Shown: piece by piece, positions 33,337 through 45,892 of the stretch
Layout of the letters: every line of letters begins with the position of its first letter
Position numbering within the stretch: the stretch's first letter is position 1
From: Rotaria socialis
Lineage: Eukaryota; Rotifera; Eurotatoria; Philodinida; Philodinidae
DNA: 64,000 bases
NCBI GenBank assembly: GCA_905331475.1
Contig: CAJNYU010004537.1
Location: 1-64,000 of the forward strand
Reading direction: 5' to 3'
Position numbers and translations under genes: made by a program
The notes under the pieces: model-generated
Database searches by the model: none
What the model saw: only the letters and a program-made list of their open reading frames with translations
Told to the model about the DNA's origin: nothing

Positions 33337-34530
33337 ATGACTTCAAATTCAAATGAAACAAAAACTATTCTAATTGTTGGAGGTGGTTTGGGCGGATTAG
33401 CTCTTGCACAACTATTACAACAAGAACTATCGTCTTCGATTAAAATAATTGTATTTGAACGTGATGCTGGCGAAGATGTCCGTGACCAAGGCTACTTTAT
33501 TACGCTTCATCACATGGGCATTGATGTGCTCGAACGTATCTCGACAGTTGAAGACGCTTTTTCTCATCCATCAACAATGTCTTATAGTCAATATCAATTG
33601 AAAGTTGCAGATAAGTCTATGAAAACGACACTTGAATGGACTTCAAGCGAACTGAAAGTTATTGATCGGGCCATTCTACGACGAAGTCTACTTAAAAACA
33701 TTGATGTTCAATGGAATAAACGATTTGTTTCATATACGATTCTCGATGATGGTGTTGAAGTTCATTTTGAAGATGGATCGACTGCGCACGGTACATTACT
33801 TGTTGGTTGTGATGGGGCTAAGTCACTGGTACGAACTCAACTGATACCAGATCTACAACGTTATTATGCTGGAGTTGTTAATGTGGCAGGCACTGTCGAA
33901 CAAAATGAAGAATTATTAAATATCAAACAGTTAATATCAAATAGTCTTGTACAAGTACTTGGTGACGAAGGACATGGATTATTCTTGATTTCTACTGGAC
34001 GATTTTGGTTTTGGTCTCTTTCATGGCCGAATAAAAATAGAACAGACGCAGACATTTCTCAAACACAGTTGCTCGATAAAGTTCGTAAACATTTTAATCA
34101 TGAAGAATTTATTCGTTTAATTGAAATGTCTTCATCCATACATTTGAGTCCCTTAGCTATCTATTCTTTTCCACCGTCGAAAATCAATCCATTTCAAAAT
34201 AATCCACGAGTAACATTACTTGGCGATGCTGCACATTTAATGACACCTAATCGTGGAATGGGTGCCAATACAGCTTTTGCTGATGCATTGGATCTTGCGA
34301 ATGTAATATCTGTTGGTCACACCAAATCTTCTCTTGCTGAGTACGAAGAGAAAATGTTTAAGCGTGGTTTTCAGGCCATTCGAGATTCTCTTCAAAGTAC
34401 ACGCACTACACATATGCTAGGGTTGCAAGCTCAAATACGTGATTATGTTATTTGGTTTTTACATTATTTCATTGCGTTGGCTAATTTTATTTCAATTCCA
34501 TATAATTGGTTTTGGCACAGAATAAACTAA
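33337..34530 (+). CDS. FAD-dependent monooxygenase, intronless, likely of foreign origin
   Basis: The 397-residue protein has the three marks of class A flavoprotein hydroxylases. These are the dinucleotide fold ILIVGGGLGG (11-20) with acidic ERD after strand 2 (41-43), the DG motif VGCDGAKSLVR (156-166), and the GD motif LLGDAAHLMTPNRGMGANTAFADA (from 294). A glutamine/aspartate-rich insert typical of TetX-like and fungal enzymes lies between the DG and GD motifs. The C-terminal 25 residues are hydrophobic and aromatic and may anchor it to a membrane. It would use NAD(P)H and oxygen to hydroxylate a small molecule; the substrate cannot be inferred. The gene has no intron, while most neighbouring host genes do, and its closest family likeness is to bacterial and fungal enzymes. 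That suggests horizontal transfer, which is well known in bdelloids. The ATG has a long open frame and no earlier in-frame start. Confidence 0.85.
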   Translation: MTSNSNETKTILIVGGGLGGLALAQLLQQELSSSIKIIVFERDAGEDVRDQGYFITLHHMGIDVLERISTVEDAFSHPSTMSYSQYQLKVADKSMKTTLEWTSSELKVIDRAILRRSLLKNIDVQWNKRFVSYTILDDGVEVHFEDGSTAHGTLLVGCDGAKSLVRTQLIPDLQRYYAGVVNVAGTVEQNEELLNIKQLISNSLVQVLGDEGHGLFLISTGRFWFWSLSWPNKNRTDADISQTQLLDKVRKHFNHEEFIRLIEMSSSIHLSPLAIYSFPPSKINPFQNNPRVTLLGDAAHLMTPNRGMGANTAFADALDLANVISVGHTKSSLAEYEEKMFKRGFQAIRDSLQSTRTTHMLGLQAQIRDYVIWFLHYFIALANFISIPYNWFWHRIN

Positions 34531-34758
34531 GACTTATTTATTTTTTATTAGCTATTTCAGTACACTTACGAAGATCAATCAGACTCTCGCATAGACCGAA
34601 AGAGGCGAGTTTTTCTTCTCACACATTCGAATTTATTAGAATGGCCTAATGAGATCTGTAGTCACGACTAAAAGGTGTGCGTATTTCTGGAACGAGTTTT
34701 CTTTGTTTAATTTAGAAACGAAGAGAACCTTCTGATGTTAAACTTCAAGTAGCATTCA

Positions 34759-34944
34759 TTATTTTCTGATAGAGTAAATAGCCAATAGAAAAACAACTAA
34801 AAATATCGGCAGTAGTATCACTACGAAATATACAATATTGATTGCAAAAGAAAATTTATATAAAGTCGGATCGAAGTAGGTCGACTGTACAGTTGGTTCA
34901 GTGAACTGTACATTGCCATTGTTTCCATAAATCCACACAGAACC
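34759..34944 (-). CDS. Possible last exon of an unidentified membrane protein
   Basis: After an AATTTAG acceptor, a 61-residue frame begins GSVWIYGNNGNVQFTE, continues through FDPTLYKFSF, enters one clear transmembrane helix (INIVYFVVILLPIFLVVFLL), and stops after AIYSIRK. This is the shape of the C-terminal exon of a type I single-pass protein with a tiny cytoplasmic tail. Upstream exons on the minus strand were not found, so it may be a relic. I do not recognise the family. Confidence 0.35.
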   Translation of the reverse strand, partial: GSVWIYGNNGNVQFTEPTVQSTYFDPTLYKFSFAINIVYFVVILLPIFLVVFLLAIYSIRK

Positions 34945-36827
34945 CTAAATTTGAATTAAAAGAAGATATGAAGATTATTTTCATAACGCGATTCCTAACT
35001 CTAGGACACTCAAATAAACACTAGATTTTAAGTGAGAAAATGATCACAAGGATAAATATATTTATTTGAAATCTTAGCGTACGGCGATAAATCATGCAAA
35101 TTTGAATAGAAATGATACTATTAATGCAATACATAGCGGGATCTCTACGGTTTTCGATAGCCGCCGGCATTCACTGAGCCATACTAAAGTTGAACACAAA
35201 TAAAAGTACAATCGTTGCGCAGTTGGCTCTGAGAAAATGAGTTACACCACAGCAAATAAGAATTTTCTAACAGGATTGAATATCCGTCTTGCGATCCTCT
35301 GGCCATCGTAATATTATTTACGATCTTAAAGGCAATGAAGTATGCACAAACTTACGACTTGTGATTTTTCTCGGTTTTGGTCGTGAATTACAATTAAAGT
35401 TATTTTAAAGTATAATTTTTTTACTTCTGTACCAGTAAGTTTAGATCTAAAATGAGGTTGTTCTGTGTGAATGTTTGATCTCTTAGTACATTGACTGATG
35501 AGAAATCTCGATGGCAATATCTGAAACGCTCAATATGTTAATGTTACTATTTCTACATTGCTAAATTTCGTTCTCTCTCTCAAGATATGCCTTCACCTCT
35601 GAACTATTCGAATATTGAGAAAACACGGTCTACTTTTAAAATAAAAATGACTGAAAATGAGAAGCGAACAGAAAAACAAGCGATCAACTCCTTGTAAAAT
35701 TCAATTCTTTTTTTCTCCTAGATAACAGACATATTTACTCCATGTGAAAATTTATTCATGAGTTCGTTCGCTATTTCAAGTAAGTAATTTGTGACGTTGC
35801 TCAGGGGCAAAATAAATGTTCTACGACGCAGTAGAATTGGTTAAAAATGAAAAAAATATTCGTGGGCTTTCGTTGTTCTTATTGCTATCGTCATCAGGCT
35901 TGTTCATGCAAAATAAAAAACCTTTGTTTCATATTTCTGGTATATAATCTAGAGGAGTGTTTAATTAAATACGGTAGAAATTCGCTAGCTCTTACTCTGC
36001 TACATGGATTTTATGATTAATATAAGATCACAAACCATCAATCATAAGTAATATCTTCGTGTAAGATATGAATTGTTTACTTAAAGCACATCATCTTTCA
36101 AATTTTAATCCTCGGAATACTTTTCCAATAGGTTTTGATCGAAGAAAATATTCTGTCACATGATATTATCGCATAACTTTTCATCTTCATATTCCCAATG
36201 GCGAGAGACAATCGTCTTTGAACATAATACAATAAAAAAAAAGCCTCATTCTATTAATCATCTCTTTTGATCGGTGAGAAAATGAACCGATATGCTGATT
36301 GTCTGTTTTTCTATTTTAATAGTGAGTTAAACTAAATAGAACATAATTCAGTTGAAGATAACATATTCAAGCTGATGCATTAGTCAAAAGAATACAAGTT
36401 ATAAATTAACATAAAATAACAATTAAAAAAGAAATAGTTCGCCTTAATTATGTCGCATCTGATTAGCTATCTATGTTTAGTCAGAGAACAGAAACATATG
36501 ACTAAGCCAAGAATAAGAAATGTTATTCGAAGTTATTTATCTATTGTACTTTCGATGACATTAAAAGCAGAATAATCTCGCTGAAAAGACAAAATGAGAA
36601 GAGACAGAGAAAATAATTTCATATTTTTTTAATATTTGATATTAGAAAATAGAACAACATCATTCTTAACAAACAAAAAACGTAATTTGGCTAATTTTCA
36701 ACAATGAAGAACGTCGATTAACAAATAGAGAGCTGCACCGGTTTTATGGAAGGCAAGTGGATTAAAAGAAAAGAGAAAATAAGACAACAAAGTAGACTAG
36801 AATAATTATTTAGACATGTAAATATAA
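34945..36827. other. Intergenic, no gene seen
   Basis: AT-rich DNA with only short frames. No exon with both a domain-like sequence and usable splice signals was found on either strand. Confidence 0.5.
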
Positions 36828-38394
36828 CTATCCATGCTTTTTTCCATAAACAGCTCTTATTATTCTTGAACAGCCTCGAGCCATTTTGGAAAACCAATAT
36901 AAATTGATAATATCAAGTACAGTACATACAATTATAAGAACGAATCGAAAATGGCCCATGTGTATCCACAGTGGTGTAATCGCAACTGTGTAAACTTTCC
37001 ACCAATAAATAGGCATTGCTAATATGCGAACAAAAAAGAAAACGAGAGTCATAAAAAGACCATTAAATACAAATGCTTTGGATGTTTTGGAAAATTTCAA
37101 CGTATCAAGAACCCATCTTTAATAAAATAAAATAAAAAAATCGGAGTAAGAGAAAAAAAATGATTTTACCTGATATTTACTAAAGGCGTTGATAATTCCG
37201 CAAGTAGTCGAAAATTAGCAAAATACGGCATAACATTCAATGTTAACACATGTACAAAAGCATAGACAGACACAAGATGATGAGCCATACTAAATGGATC
37301 ACCAATTTTTTTGTAGTGTATAATATTTATTGCTGTGTCTAAAACAAAAATACAGCCAAGATTAAAAACATTTTTATGTTTTTCAGATTGCATGTGAGAT
37401 GTAAATAATTTCAATAGCTGCATTATTAGAGCTCCAGAAATCAATGAGAATATATATATCTACCCATGTTTTAATTCACTTAACACACAAAAAAAGCTGT
37501 GCACCTATCAACATTGACAATTGAGTTATGACTGTTTCAATGAACTTTAAAGCAGAAACAGAATATTTATTTGCGAAGGTATTCAATTTCCGTCAACAAT
37601 TGAGTTATGTCATGAAAATTGAGTTTACTTGGAAATTTGATATGTTGACAAAGGAACTTTGGCTTCCGCTGCAAGCCTCGTAAAATTCATCGGTGTGATG
37701 AGCAAGCAGTGAGAGTAAGACTTTAACTATTACTTTTAAACGTTAATCGATTCAGCATGCAATTGGTAGGAAAAAAATAGCTAGTGTGTCAAATGTGTGT
37801 TTTCAAGGCTATCTCAGCCTGCTGTTGCCTCAAAATTTCCGAATTCATACTGATTTAACATTGAAAATATAATAGAAAAGAATCTATTATTTGATATATC
37901 GAATTAGAATGACTTACCACTTAGTAAATATCCAATGACAATGCATAGATTTGTTTTTAACAAATAACTTTTGTACCTAGAATAATAAAAATGAACATTA
38001 ATGAATCGAATAAAATTTCGAAATTCTTCTTACAAAAGTGGATTGACTTCAAGTCCATGATCAGCAATCATCATATATATACAAATACTACCAACAGTAA
38101 GTGAGTTAATGGATGAATTAATTCTAAAATATCATAAAATGATCTATTGAATTTTAATTCTATGAAAATTTACCTTGTACTCCAATCAATTTTTTGTCCA
38201 TCAGTAAAATTTTTATAATCTTTGATTAATAAATTTGATAAAATCGGATTAATAACTTTATAGAGAAATATAAACAAAGTAAAACTTGTAGCTGCAACGG
38301 GTAAAAATGTTGGATCAAATTTGATATTAAGCATTTGTTCGAAATTATACGTCGAGAAATATGTTTTCGTCGTCATTGTTGTTGTTGTAATCAT
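36828..38394 (-). CDS. TLCD4: TLC-domain membrane protein, TLCD4 (TMEM56) homologue
   Basis: Five exons on the minus strand (38394-38174, 38123-38034, 37976-37918, 37338-37170, 37116-36828) give 275 residues with consistent phases. The N-terminal helix is followed by YKNFTDGQKIDWSTR, matching the KLSDEKKIEWNSR region of TLCD4. Then come DHGLEVNPLL, the TLC-core histidines in IGDPFSMAHHLVSVYAFVHV, and the strongly conserved NFRLLAELSTPLVNIRW. A helical C-terminus has SKAFVFNGLFMTLVFFFVRI and ends with a lysine-rich KKHG. TLC proteins are multi-pass membrane proteins linked to lipid handling; the function of TLCD4 is poorly defined. The exon at 37338 is chosen because its acceptor gives SDTAINIIHY, matching family members; sequence upstream in that frame is intron. 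The third intron is long (579 bp). Confidence 0.88.
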
Positions 38395-39284
38395 TATTTA
38401 TTTCTAATTAATTTTATTTCACTATACATTAGATCTAAAAAGAATCATGTAATCTAAGTCACCAAAGATTTTTATTTTCATCGATAATTATAACGATAAC
38501 AAAATCAAATCAAGACAAACTCGCTTACCTAATGTATTCAAGTGCTGATTATGAATATATATATCGTGTATGGATTTATTTTTATAGCAAATATTTATTT
38601 AAAGAAAAAAAAATCACTAAAACTAGAATGCGGCTTATACTGAGACGACACGTGGGTGACTCATAAAAATATTTATTTCTAACCAATGAATTTGTTTCTG
38701 ACAGCAAACAGATGTCGTACTCGCCTTGAAGAAAAATCTCTTTTGTTATTCACCGAATAGTATTTTGCTGATCATAACCAATAAATATCGTAAGCGAGTG
38801 CTCGTAATACTTCGTGCCTTAAACTAATGAGTAAGGAAAATAACGCTGTTCAGTGAAAAATCTGTATCAGCAATTAATTACTCCAATTTTTGTAATGGGG
38901 CAACAGGTTACCCGCTTGAGTAGATTCCGCTACTTTTAGGAATCTATTCGTGTTGAAGCGACCTAGCCCCAATGAAAAAATAGCAAAGGAATTGTAAATA
39001 TCTTCGATTTAATTTATTATTGTGAACACCAAAAAAAAAGAAGAAGAAACCACAAAACAAAATGAAAATGAACAAAATATAAATCTCATATGTTCTGAGC
39101 ATTTATCCGTGCACATCCAAATGTCATTGAAATAAATAATACAGAAATTTAAAAAGAAAGAAAACGCATGAATATAAACACAAGAAGAAGAGAAAAAGAA
39201 TTTCATGATCGCAGTTGATTTCCTAACTATGCATCTGAATGAGAATAAAATTTATTTTAAAATAAAAAAATCTGACATTTGATT
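38395..39284. other. Intergenic between two minus-strand genes
   Basis: AT-rich, holding the presumed 5' region of TLCD4 and the 3' region of the caskin gene. A minus-strand frame at 39009-39206 is low-complexity phenylalanine/serine-rich and not credible. Confidence 0.6.
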
Positions 39285-42200
39285 TTAAGATCGAATTGAA
39301 GTCGTTGCTTCATAATCAAGCATTTGATCAAGTTCACGATTGAGATCAGATAGCATTGAATCAATATCAGATAAAACATTTGTTGCATCATTTCTATAGA
39401 AAATAATTTCTCATCATTACCGTGTTATATTACAAATGAAGGAAAGATAAAAATTTTTAAAATAGTAAACATGTGAAAAAAAAACATCGAATAAGAGGAA
39501 CCAATCGCTCAACTTCTGACCTTTTCGAAACATGTTATGGACATCAAATCTATTTTCTTTTATCTCTATAGTAGGCAATTCTCAATAAAATCGAATTACT
39601 ATTGACCTTTTTGTATCCTGTTGAATAATTAATGAGAACGTTCATTGGCAGTATCTTTTTTATCTAGTTGTTATTTCAGAAAAAGTATGTCGAGCCAGCT
39701 GGCTTGAGTAGATTATGTGTGAAATTCTATTTTTTTTGGTTCCGATCCCGATGACTTACTTGACTGTTTTATTGTCTGTGGTTTTTTTCGATGTTTCAAT
39801 AAATTGTAAATTTTCATCGGTATTGACGGATAATATATCTCGTTCATTTGTTATTAACGATGGTTTTCGTATTTGTCTATAAGGCGAAATTGGAGTCTTA
39901 CGAGTGCAACGTTCATTATTATCATAAATAGGCGTTGTTGTTATTGCATGAATTGTTGCTGGTTGGAAAAAGTCAATAGGTAACCCACGTTTCATTGTAT
40001 CAAATGGCTGTTTTACTGTTAACGCATTATAATGATTTACTGATGAACGCTGTTTAATTGTTCCCATGTTTTCATTTGCAAATGGAATACAATTCGTTGA
40101 ATCTGTACTTGATGATAGATTCGTATCATTATTTGATCCTAAATTATTCATCATAGGTGAAATTTGTGCATATTGAGATGTAACTGGTTTATACTAAGAA
40201 TACAAAGAAAACATATTCATAGTCTCTAGGAGTCAATAAAATATTTTACTTGGCTGATATGTGCTTCTAATTTTCGTTGATTCATATTAATATTTTCTAA
40301 GCTGCGTGTTCGACTTGTTGACATTGGTTGATAATTATTAGTAGATGAATTCATTACTGCTGACGACAACGGTGGTGGTAAACGAAAGGATAACGCTGGC
40401 ATGTGAGTTCCAGCTGATCCATTACATTGTTTACTACTAATTAGAGAATTCGGCGAACAATGAGGTTTTCGAAGAGTTGCATAAGCCGACGAATCACCAT
40501 TTGCTGTCGGACGAATAAATTGATTGTGCTCTAAAGAATTGCAACGTTCAATTGTTGATTTACTTTGTTTGATTGATGGATTATTAATTTTATTCGGATT
40601 GGGTTGATAGTGTCCTTTGTCAATATCAATGAGACGTTTAATACCAAGCATAAAACGTTTCTGATGGCCTAAACGTGTAATACCGATATCTTCCAGGTCT
40701 TCCCAAGCAATACTAACTATATCTGATAACATTTTATAATTTTGTTTATTTAATAATGGCATATATTCATCGAGACGAAGATAATAGAGCCAATCATAGA
40801 GTGTATCAGGTTTAAAATCCGGTAAACCGTCTGGTAAATGTAAACGAGCAATTTCATTTTTGATTTTCCTACGATGCGATGGATGCGTAATACCAATCGC
40901 TGTTAGATCCTAAAAAAATTTAAACGACCGTCTTTCCGTCGACAAAAAAAAAATAACCAATGTGAGATTTACTTCAGGTGTCATTCGAACAATAGTTTGT
41001 ATGTCATAACCATGAGTTATGAAATTTTCTGCATAATTTTCATAGGAAAATTCTCGTAGCCATGTATAGACAATTTCATTTTCTGGTATTCCGTTACGGA
41101 GGAGTTTATTGATATTCAATACACCAGATTCATCTAAGCTACTGCTCGAACTTCGATAGCTTGTTTTATCGGGATCGGATGATTTCGATTCACTGCTTGA
41201 TATAGAACGAGCATCGCCAATACTCATAAAACTTGATAGAGCAAGAGTCTAAGAATAGTAGAAAAGATTTTTTTAATCAAATACTGTTCAATTTTTTGAA
41301 TGTTTCTTACTTTTGGACTATCGTATATAAGCGTTGAACTTCGGCCACTATCAATACTGCTTGCTGCACTGTGACGATAGATATTATTCATTGGACTGTG
41401 ATGTCGCGCACGTGAATTCCAATTCGAGATTGTTGTTAAAGCTGAATCTACTTGGGACGATCGTGACATAGAATCGGTATCGCTGAAAGAATGATTGTCA
41501 GTGCACGGCTGAATTTCTTTACCATTGGTTACTAGAAAATAAAAAAACGAAGCAATATGTTTAAGCAGACGAATACAGAAGAAGAAGAAGAGAAAACAAT
41601 AACACACAACTGAAACCACCAGGCCTTAAAATAACATTGCTATTGATTGTTTTAGTTGTTATTAATAGTCGATTATGAGGTTTGGAATTGAGAAACAAAA
41701 GATGAGGATTTTGAGAAGCATAAAGACCTTGATGGATAACATATATGCAATCAATCAATGCAACATACAAATAAACAACAAAGAATATTAGAAATCATAA
41801 TGAAGATAAATTAATAGAACATCTTGTTCTCATAATAAGACAAGCTTAACAAGGGAGATCATACTTGACTTTCTTTATTTAATTGCTTTCGTTACTCTTT
41901 AATATCTATCTCGCTTAGAAAATATTCAACGAAGGTTTCAGTAGTGGCAGATGCTTTCTATCATAGTAAGTAAGTCTTAGAAGACATCTCGAAGGAACTC
42001 GCAATGACGTTCGTATTGCTCGAGTTTTAAAATGAATGTTATGATCGGTGTTTCCTGACTGTTGAGATGAAGACTTTCTATTGAGGTCTTTTCTTGTAAA
42101 AATAAAATAAAATAAGATTTTCGAGAATTTTTGCCTGTTCTATACTTAGAAAATTTCTTTCTCTAGACGCTGTTGTTATTCCAATTGTTTCCTGTCGATC

Positions 42201-43275
42201 AGATAAAAAAAGGAGAAGACTAAGATAGATATCATTATGATTGATGTTTCTTTCTTATGATTTCTAATGTCATGTTTTAATCAAATGCACACAATGCTCA
42301 CTGTTTCTAATCAATTGAACATATGTACTCGGAAAGTAACCCGTCCGAGTGGTAAGATCTTCTTGTAGAATAAAACCACGCCATTGACCTGTTGGATTAC
42401 GATCAAAAACCTAAAATAAACCAATCATCTTTCCGTGAGAAAAATAAAATAGATTTTCGTTTACAGTTATACAATCGCCTTCATTAAAATTCAAAGCTCC
42501 AACATGATTATCGGCATATGATCGGATAGCTCGAACCAATATGGCATCAGAAAATTCTGGAATTAGATAAAATAAATTGTCAAATTTTCCTAAAATTTAA
42601 AATCTAACCTTTTATTAATCGTTTAATATCATTACCACTTTTCTGTTTGATCACTACTTCATAAGCTGTTTGCTCGAATGTATTACGAAGATTAACATCA
42701 ATGCCACATTCTAATAGTAATTTAGCTGTTTCATATCGTCCATTTCTACATGCAACATGCAATGCAGTGCCATCATTCATCGTCACGCGATTAATGTCGA
42801 TTCCATTCATTAATAATAATCGAACAATATCAGTATGACCATTTTTTGCTGCTAAATGTAATGGTGAACATTGTTCATTAGTATTAGTTAAAATCATCTG
42901 TTGGCACAATCGATTATGTACGAGTGAATTCACTACATGAAAATGCCCATGTTCGCATGCTAATTCGATTGGTGTTAGTAAACGACGATTTAACAATGTT
43001 GGATCGGCATGATGAAACAAAAGTAATTGTACGATTTCATGATGGCCGTACTGACTTGCCAAATGTAATGATGTGTCACCATCGAATGACTGTTCATTAA
43101 CATGAGCACCAGCACGTAAAAGGATAAAAACTGATTCGGTACGACCTTGCCACGCTGCATAATGTAATGGACGAAGACCTTTCGAATCTTTTAAATTTGC
43201 ATTTGTACCGTTTTCAATCAGCAGCTTCAATTTTTCGCTGTTACCCGCCACGGCTGCTTCGTGGATCGAGTTCAT
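39285..43275 (-). CDS. CASKIN: Caskin homologue: ankyrin repeats, SH3, two SAM domains, caskin tail
   Basis: Eight exons on the minus strand (43275-42609, 42556-42465, 42410-42302, 41531-41311, 41248-40973, 40909-40250, 40193-39760, 39393-39285) give 855 residues with consistent phases. Order of parts: six ankyrin repeats (1-222, from NSIHEAAVAGNSEKLKLLIENG); an SH3 domain starting ILVRAIRSYADN with GDCITVFDRNPTGQWRG and GYFPSTYVQLI; a serine-rich linker; two tandem SAM domains (IVYTWLREFSYENYAENF...DLTAIGI and LYDWLYYLRLDEYMPLL...DLEDIGI); and a disordered region. It ends in SDIDSMLSDLNRELDQML, like the conserved caskin C-terminus. This order is that of caskins, which in animals bind CASK or polymerise through SAM domains at synapses and in neurons. 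The 5' ATG lies one base after an acceptor, so a non-coding first exon is likely. A possible extra exon near 41600-41740 is uncertain. Confidence 0.88.
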
Positions 43276-45892
43276 TCTAAATAGAAAGAAAAATAAACCT
43301 TGAATCGTAATTATATAGAAACAAATAACCGAGGTTTTCTATTTTATTTAATTATTATATAGAGAAATAACTGCACGCCATTATATATTTAGCCTTTTTT
43401 TTCGATGTCAACGATGTGATCTATGTATGTGCACTTAAGATTATGTAAACCTTTGGCACTAACTGAAAAGATTGCGTGCAGGAAAATAGGAAAGATGCAT
43501 ATAGAAGAAATGATCAGTATGATGAGACTCGATGCAGGCTTTGCTTTCGAAGGTTAATTAAAGAGAATATCGATATAATTGAACACACAAAAAATGATCT
43601 AGCTAGTAAATACTACGGTGACCTCATACAACATCTCTTGAGATGACATGATAATTATCATTTTATCGGTGCTTGACCTATCTCTTTCTGGTGATCTTCT
43701 TGTCTGTCACTCGGGAATCAGCCAATAGTTTATTCGTGATACAACAAAACTGAAATTGACAGGAACAATTTACTGCTCAAGCTTTACATTTTTTTCTTTG
43801 ATCAGGCACTTTTTTTTTCATCTAACCGATCAACAGACTTTCATAAATAAATATAAACAAAAGGATGAGAATGAATGTCGAAAATGATTAGTAACAAGAA
43901 CGATTGAGTGTTCGAACAGTTTTTTTCATGTTGAACTTATACATACGACTTGATAGGAAGAGAAGAAGAATAGATTAATGTTGATCCTCTCCGCGGTTTT
44001 TTTTTGTTCTGAATGTGATAACATAGAGATCTAACTTATCTCAAGGAAATATTTAAGTGGCGATAAGAATGTGAATAAAGACAAACATATAAAAATATCT
44101 TAGCATGTTAATTAAGACGACTGATCAATATAGAATAAGTCCTTTTCTTTTCCTGTAGCTACATACTTATCGCAGTTCTTATACAGTTTGTGATGATAGT
44201 TTTGTTCCGAGTTGTGAAGAGAAGAATTAGTACTAGTCGTAGTTGTATCTGATAGATTGTTAATGATCCCGAAATATAACATTCGAGTTAGTCTAATAAA
44301 TAGGCGGCAACATATATGTATTTTTTATGCTCTCCAATTATGTACAACAAACGACGACCTTTTTTTTATAATGGTTGGGGTCGGGAGTGCTAGTGGTAGC
44401 ATTTCTCTTTTTCTTTCGATGTCCTTCTTCTTACTCCAGGGAGTATAAGAGAAGGATAAGCAAAGAACATGCGCTGTCGAGCGGTTAATCTCTTGATCGT
44501 CGTAATGATACACCAACAATTTAATGTTCGCACATTAAACTTCCGTTTTTTTTCTTTCTCTCTTACGGTTGAACTTACATAAAGTGAATAGACTTTATAT
44601 CGAAGAAGCAAAAAAAGTTCCGAATATCATTCTTCCTCATTATATTCAATTATATTTGAATATTTCGTCTTACTCTTTTTTTTCTTGTTGTTGTATGAAT
44701 GACATCATCCATACACGTAATCTTTTTCTCTCTGCATGAAAACTATCATCTCGTATTTGTCTGTCTATTATAATCAACAAGACTAAACAAGCACACGAAG
44801 TGAATACCCAGGAACAACAATATCAACCATATGGACAAGAAAAGCGTATGCGGTCATTCATTGCGAAGCAGTAACATGTGTAATCAGTATCACTAAAGCG
44901 TATGAATAAGAAACAAGCGATCATGATGATTATCTCATATTTTCCCATCATTACACTCTTACAACTATGCATATCAACAACAGAAAAACACATCATTGAT
45001 TGAATACTAGTTTGCCTTTAGTCATCAACAAGGATACCATCATACGCATAGAAAGATATTCATGAAAAAAAAATTGTCCAGCAATAGAACTTCTCGTTAT
45101 AGGATGCAAACATATTAACATTTCGGATAACTTATATAATCAATTTTTTATTTATCCGTTATAATCTTAGACATTCGAATTGATCTTTTCGGGTGATATG
45201 ATATCAAGGAAATGAGAGTGAGCAAAAAGAACACAGACCGATTCAGCTCGCTATTCGGTATTTCTAGATGTGTAATACGTTGATGATTTGATAGCATCTA
45301 ATAATTCATTTTTACGTTTCTTATTCCTATTGGATCTATCCATCAATGAGGATGAGAGATATCACACATGTTCACAACAGTGATATATTGTTTAGCTTAG
45401 CAAAAAATCAAGTGTCAATCAGAACAAAAGAGAGCAAGAAGAAATAAATGTACTCGAGAGACAAAGTCTCTTGTGGAACTTTGATTTCTCTTTTGAGATC
45501 AATGATTGAATGAATCTTAATGGTTTAGAATGTTTTATTTATGTAACAAATCATTCTTTTTTCTTTCTTTATTGTTGGTTAATAGATTGCAGCTCATCAA
45601 TAAACTAACTATGCTCTTTTTTTATTTGCCGTTGCGATGAAATTTAATGATAGATGGCGTCAACGAAATTCAACTTCAAAAGTCTACAAAAAGAAATCCG
45701 ATAGGAGCAGCAATATTCACTAGTATTGTTTACAACTTTCGCAGGCTACATCATGTATTTAATTGCATCGATACATACAAACAATTTTTTAACATTGTTC
45801 TGTTTCTACCAAAACATGTACATTTTTCTTTCTTTCTTTCATTTTGTTACAATATTTTTTTTGCTCTTCTAATAAAAAATAAAAAATAACCG
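43276..45892. other. Intergenic, about 2.6 kb, no gene seen
   Basis: AT-rich DNA between the divergently transcribed caskin and first B-box genes. It must hold both upstream regions, but no motif can be singled out. T-rich and A-rich runs are frequent. Frames at 44257-44611 overlap each other on both strands and look random. Confidence 0.55.

Noticed and set aside
37339-37444. Longer N-terminal start for the fourth TLCD4 exon
   Set aside because: The acceptor at 37339-37340 gives the exact family match; the upstream part is intron.
39009-39206. Hydrophobic minus-strand frame
   Set aside because: Low-complexity F/S-rich translation of A- and AAG-rich DNA with no domain.
41561-41770. Extra caskin exon (NPHLLFLNSKPHNRLL region)
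   Set aside because: Open frame and weak splice sites exist, but no family match was seen and the neighbouring exons join in phase without it.
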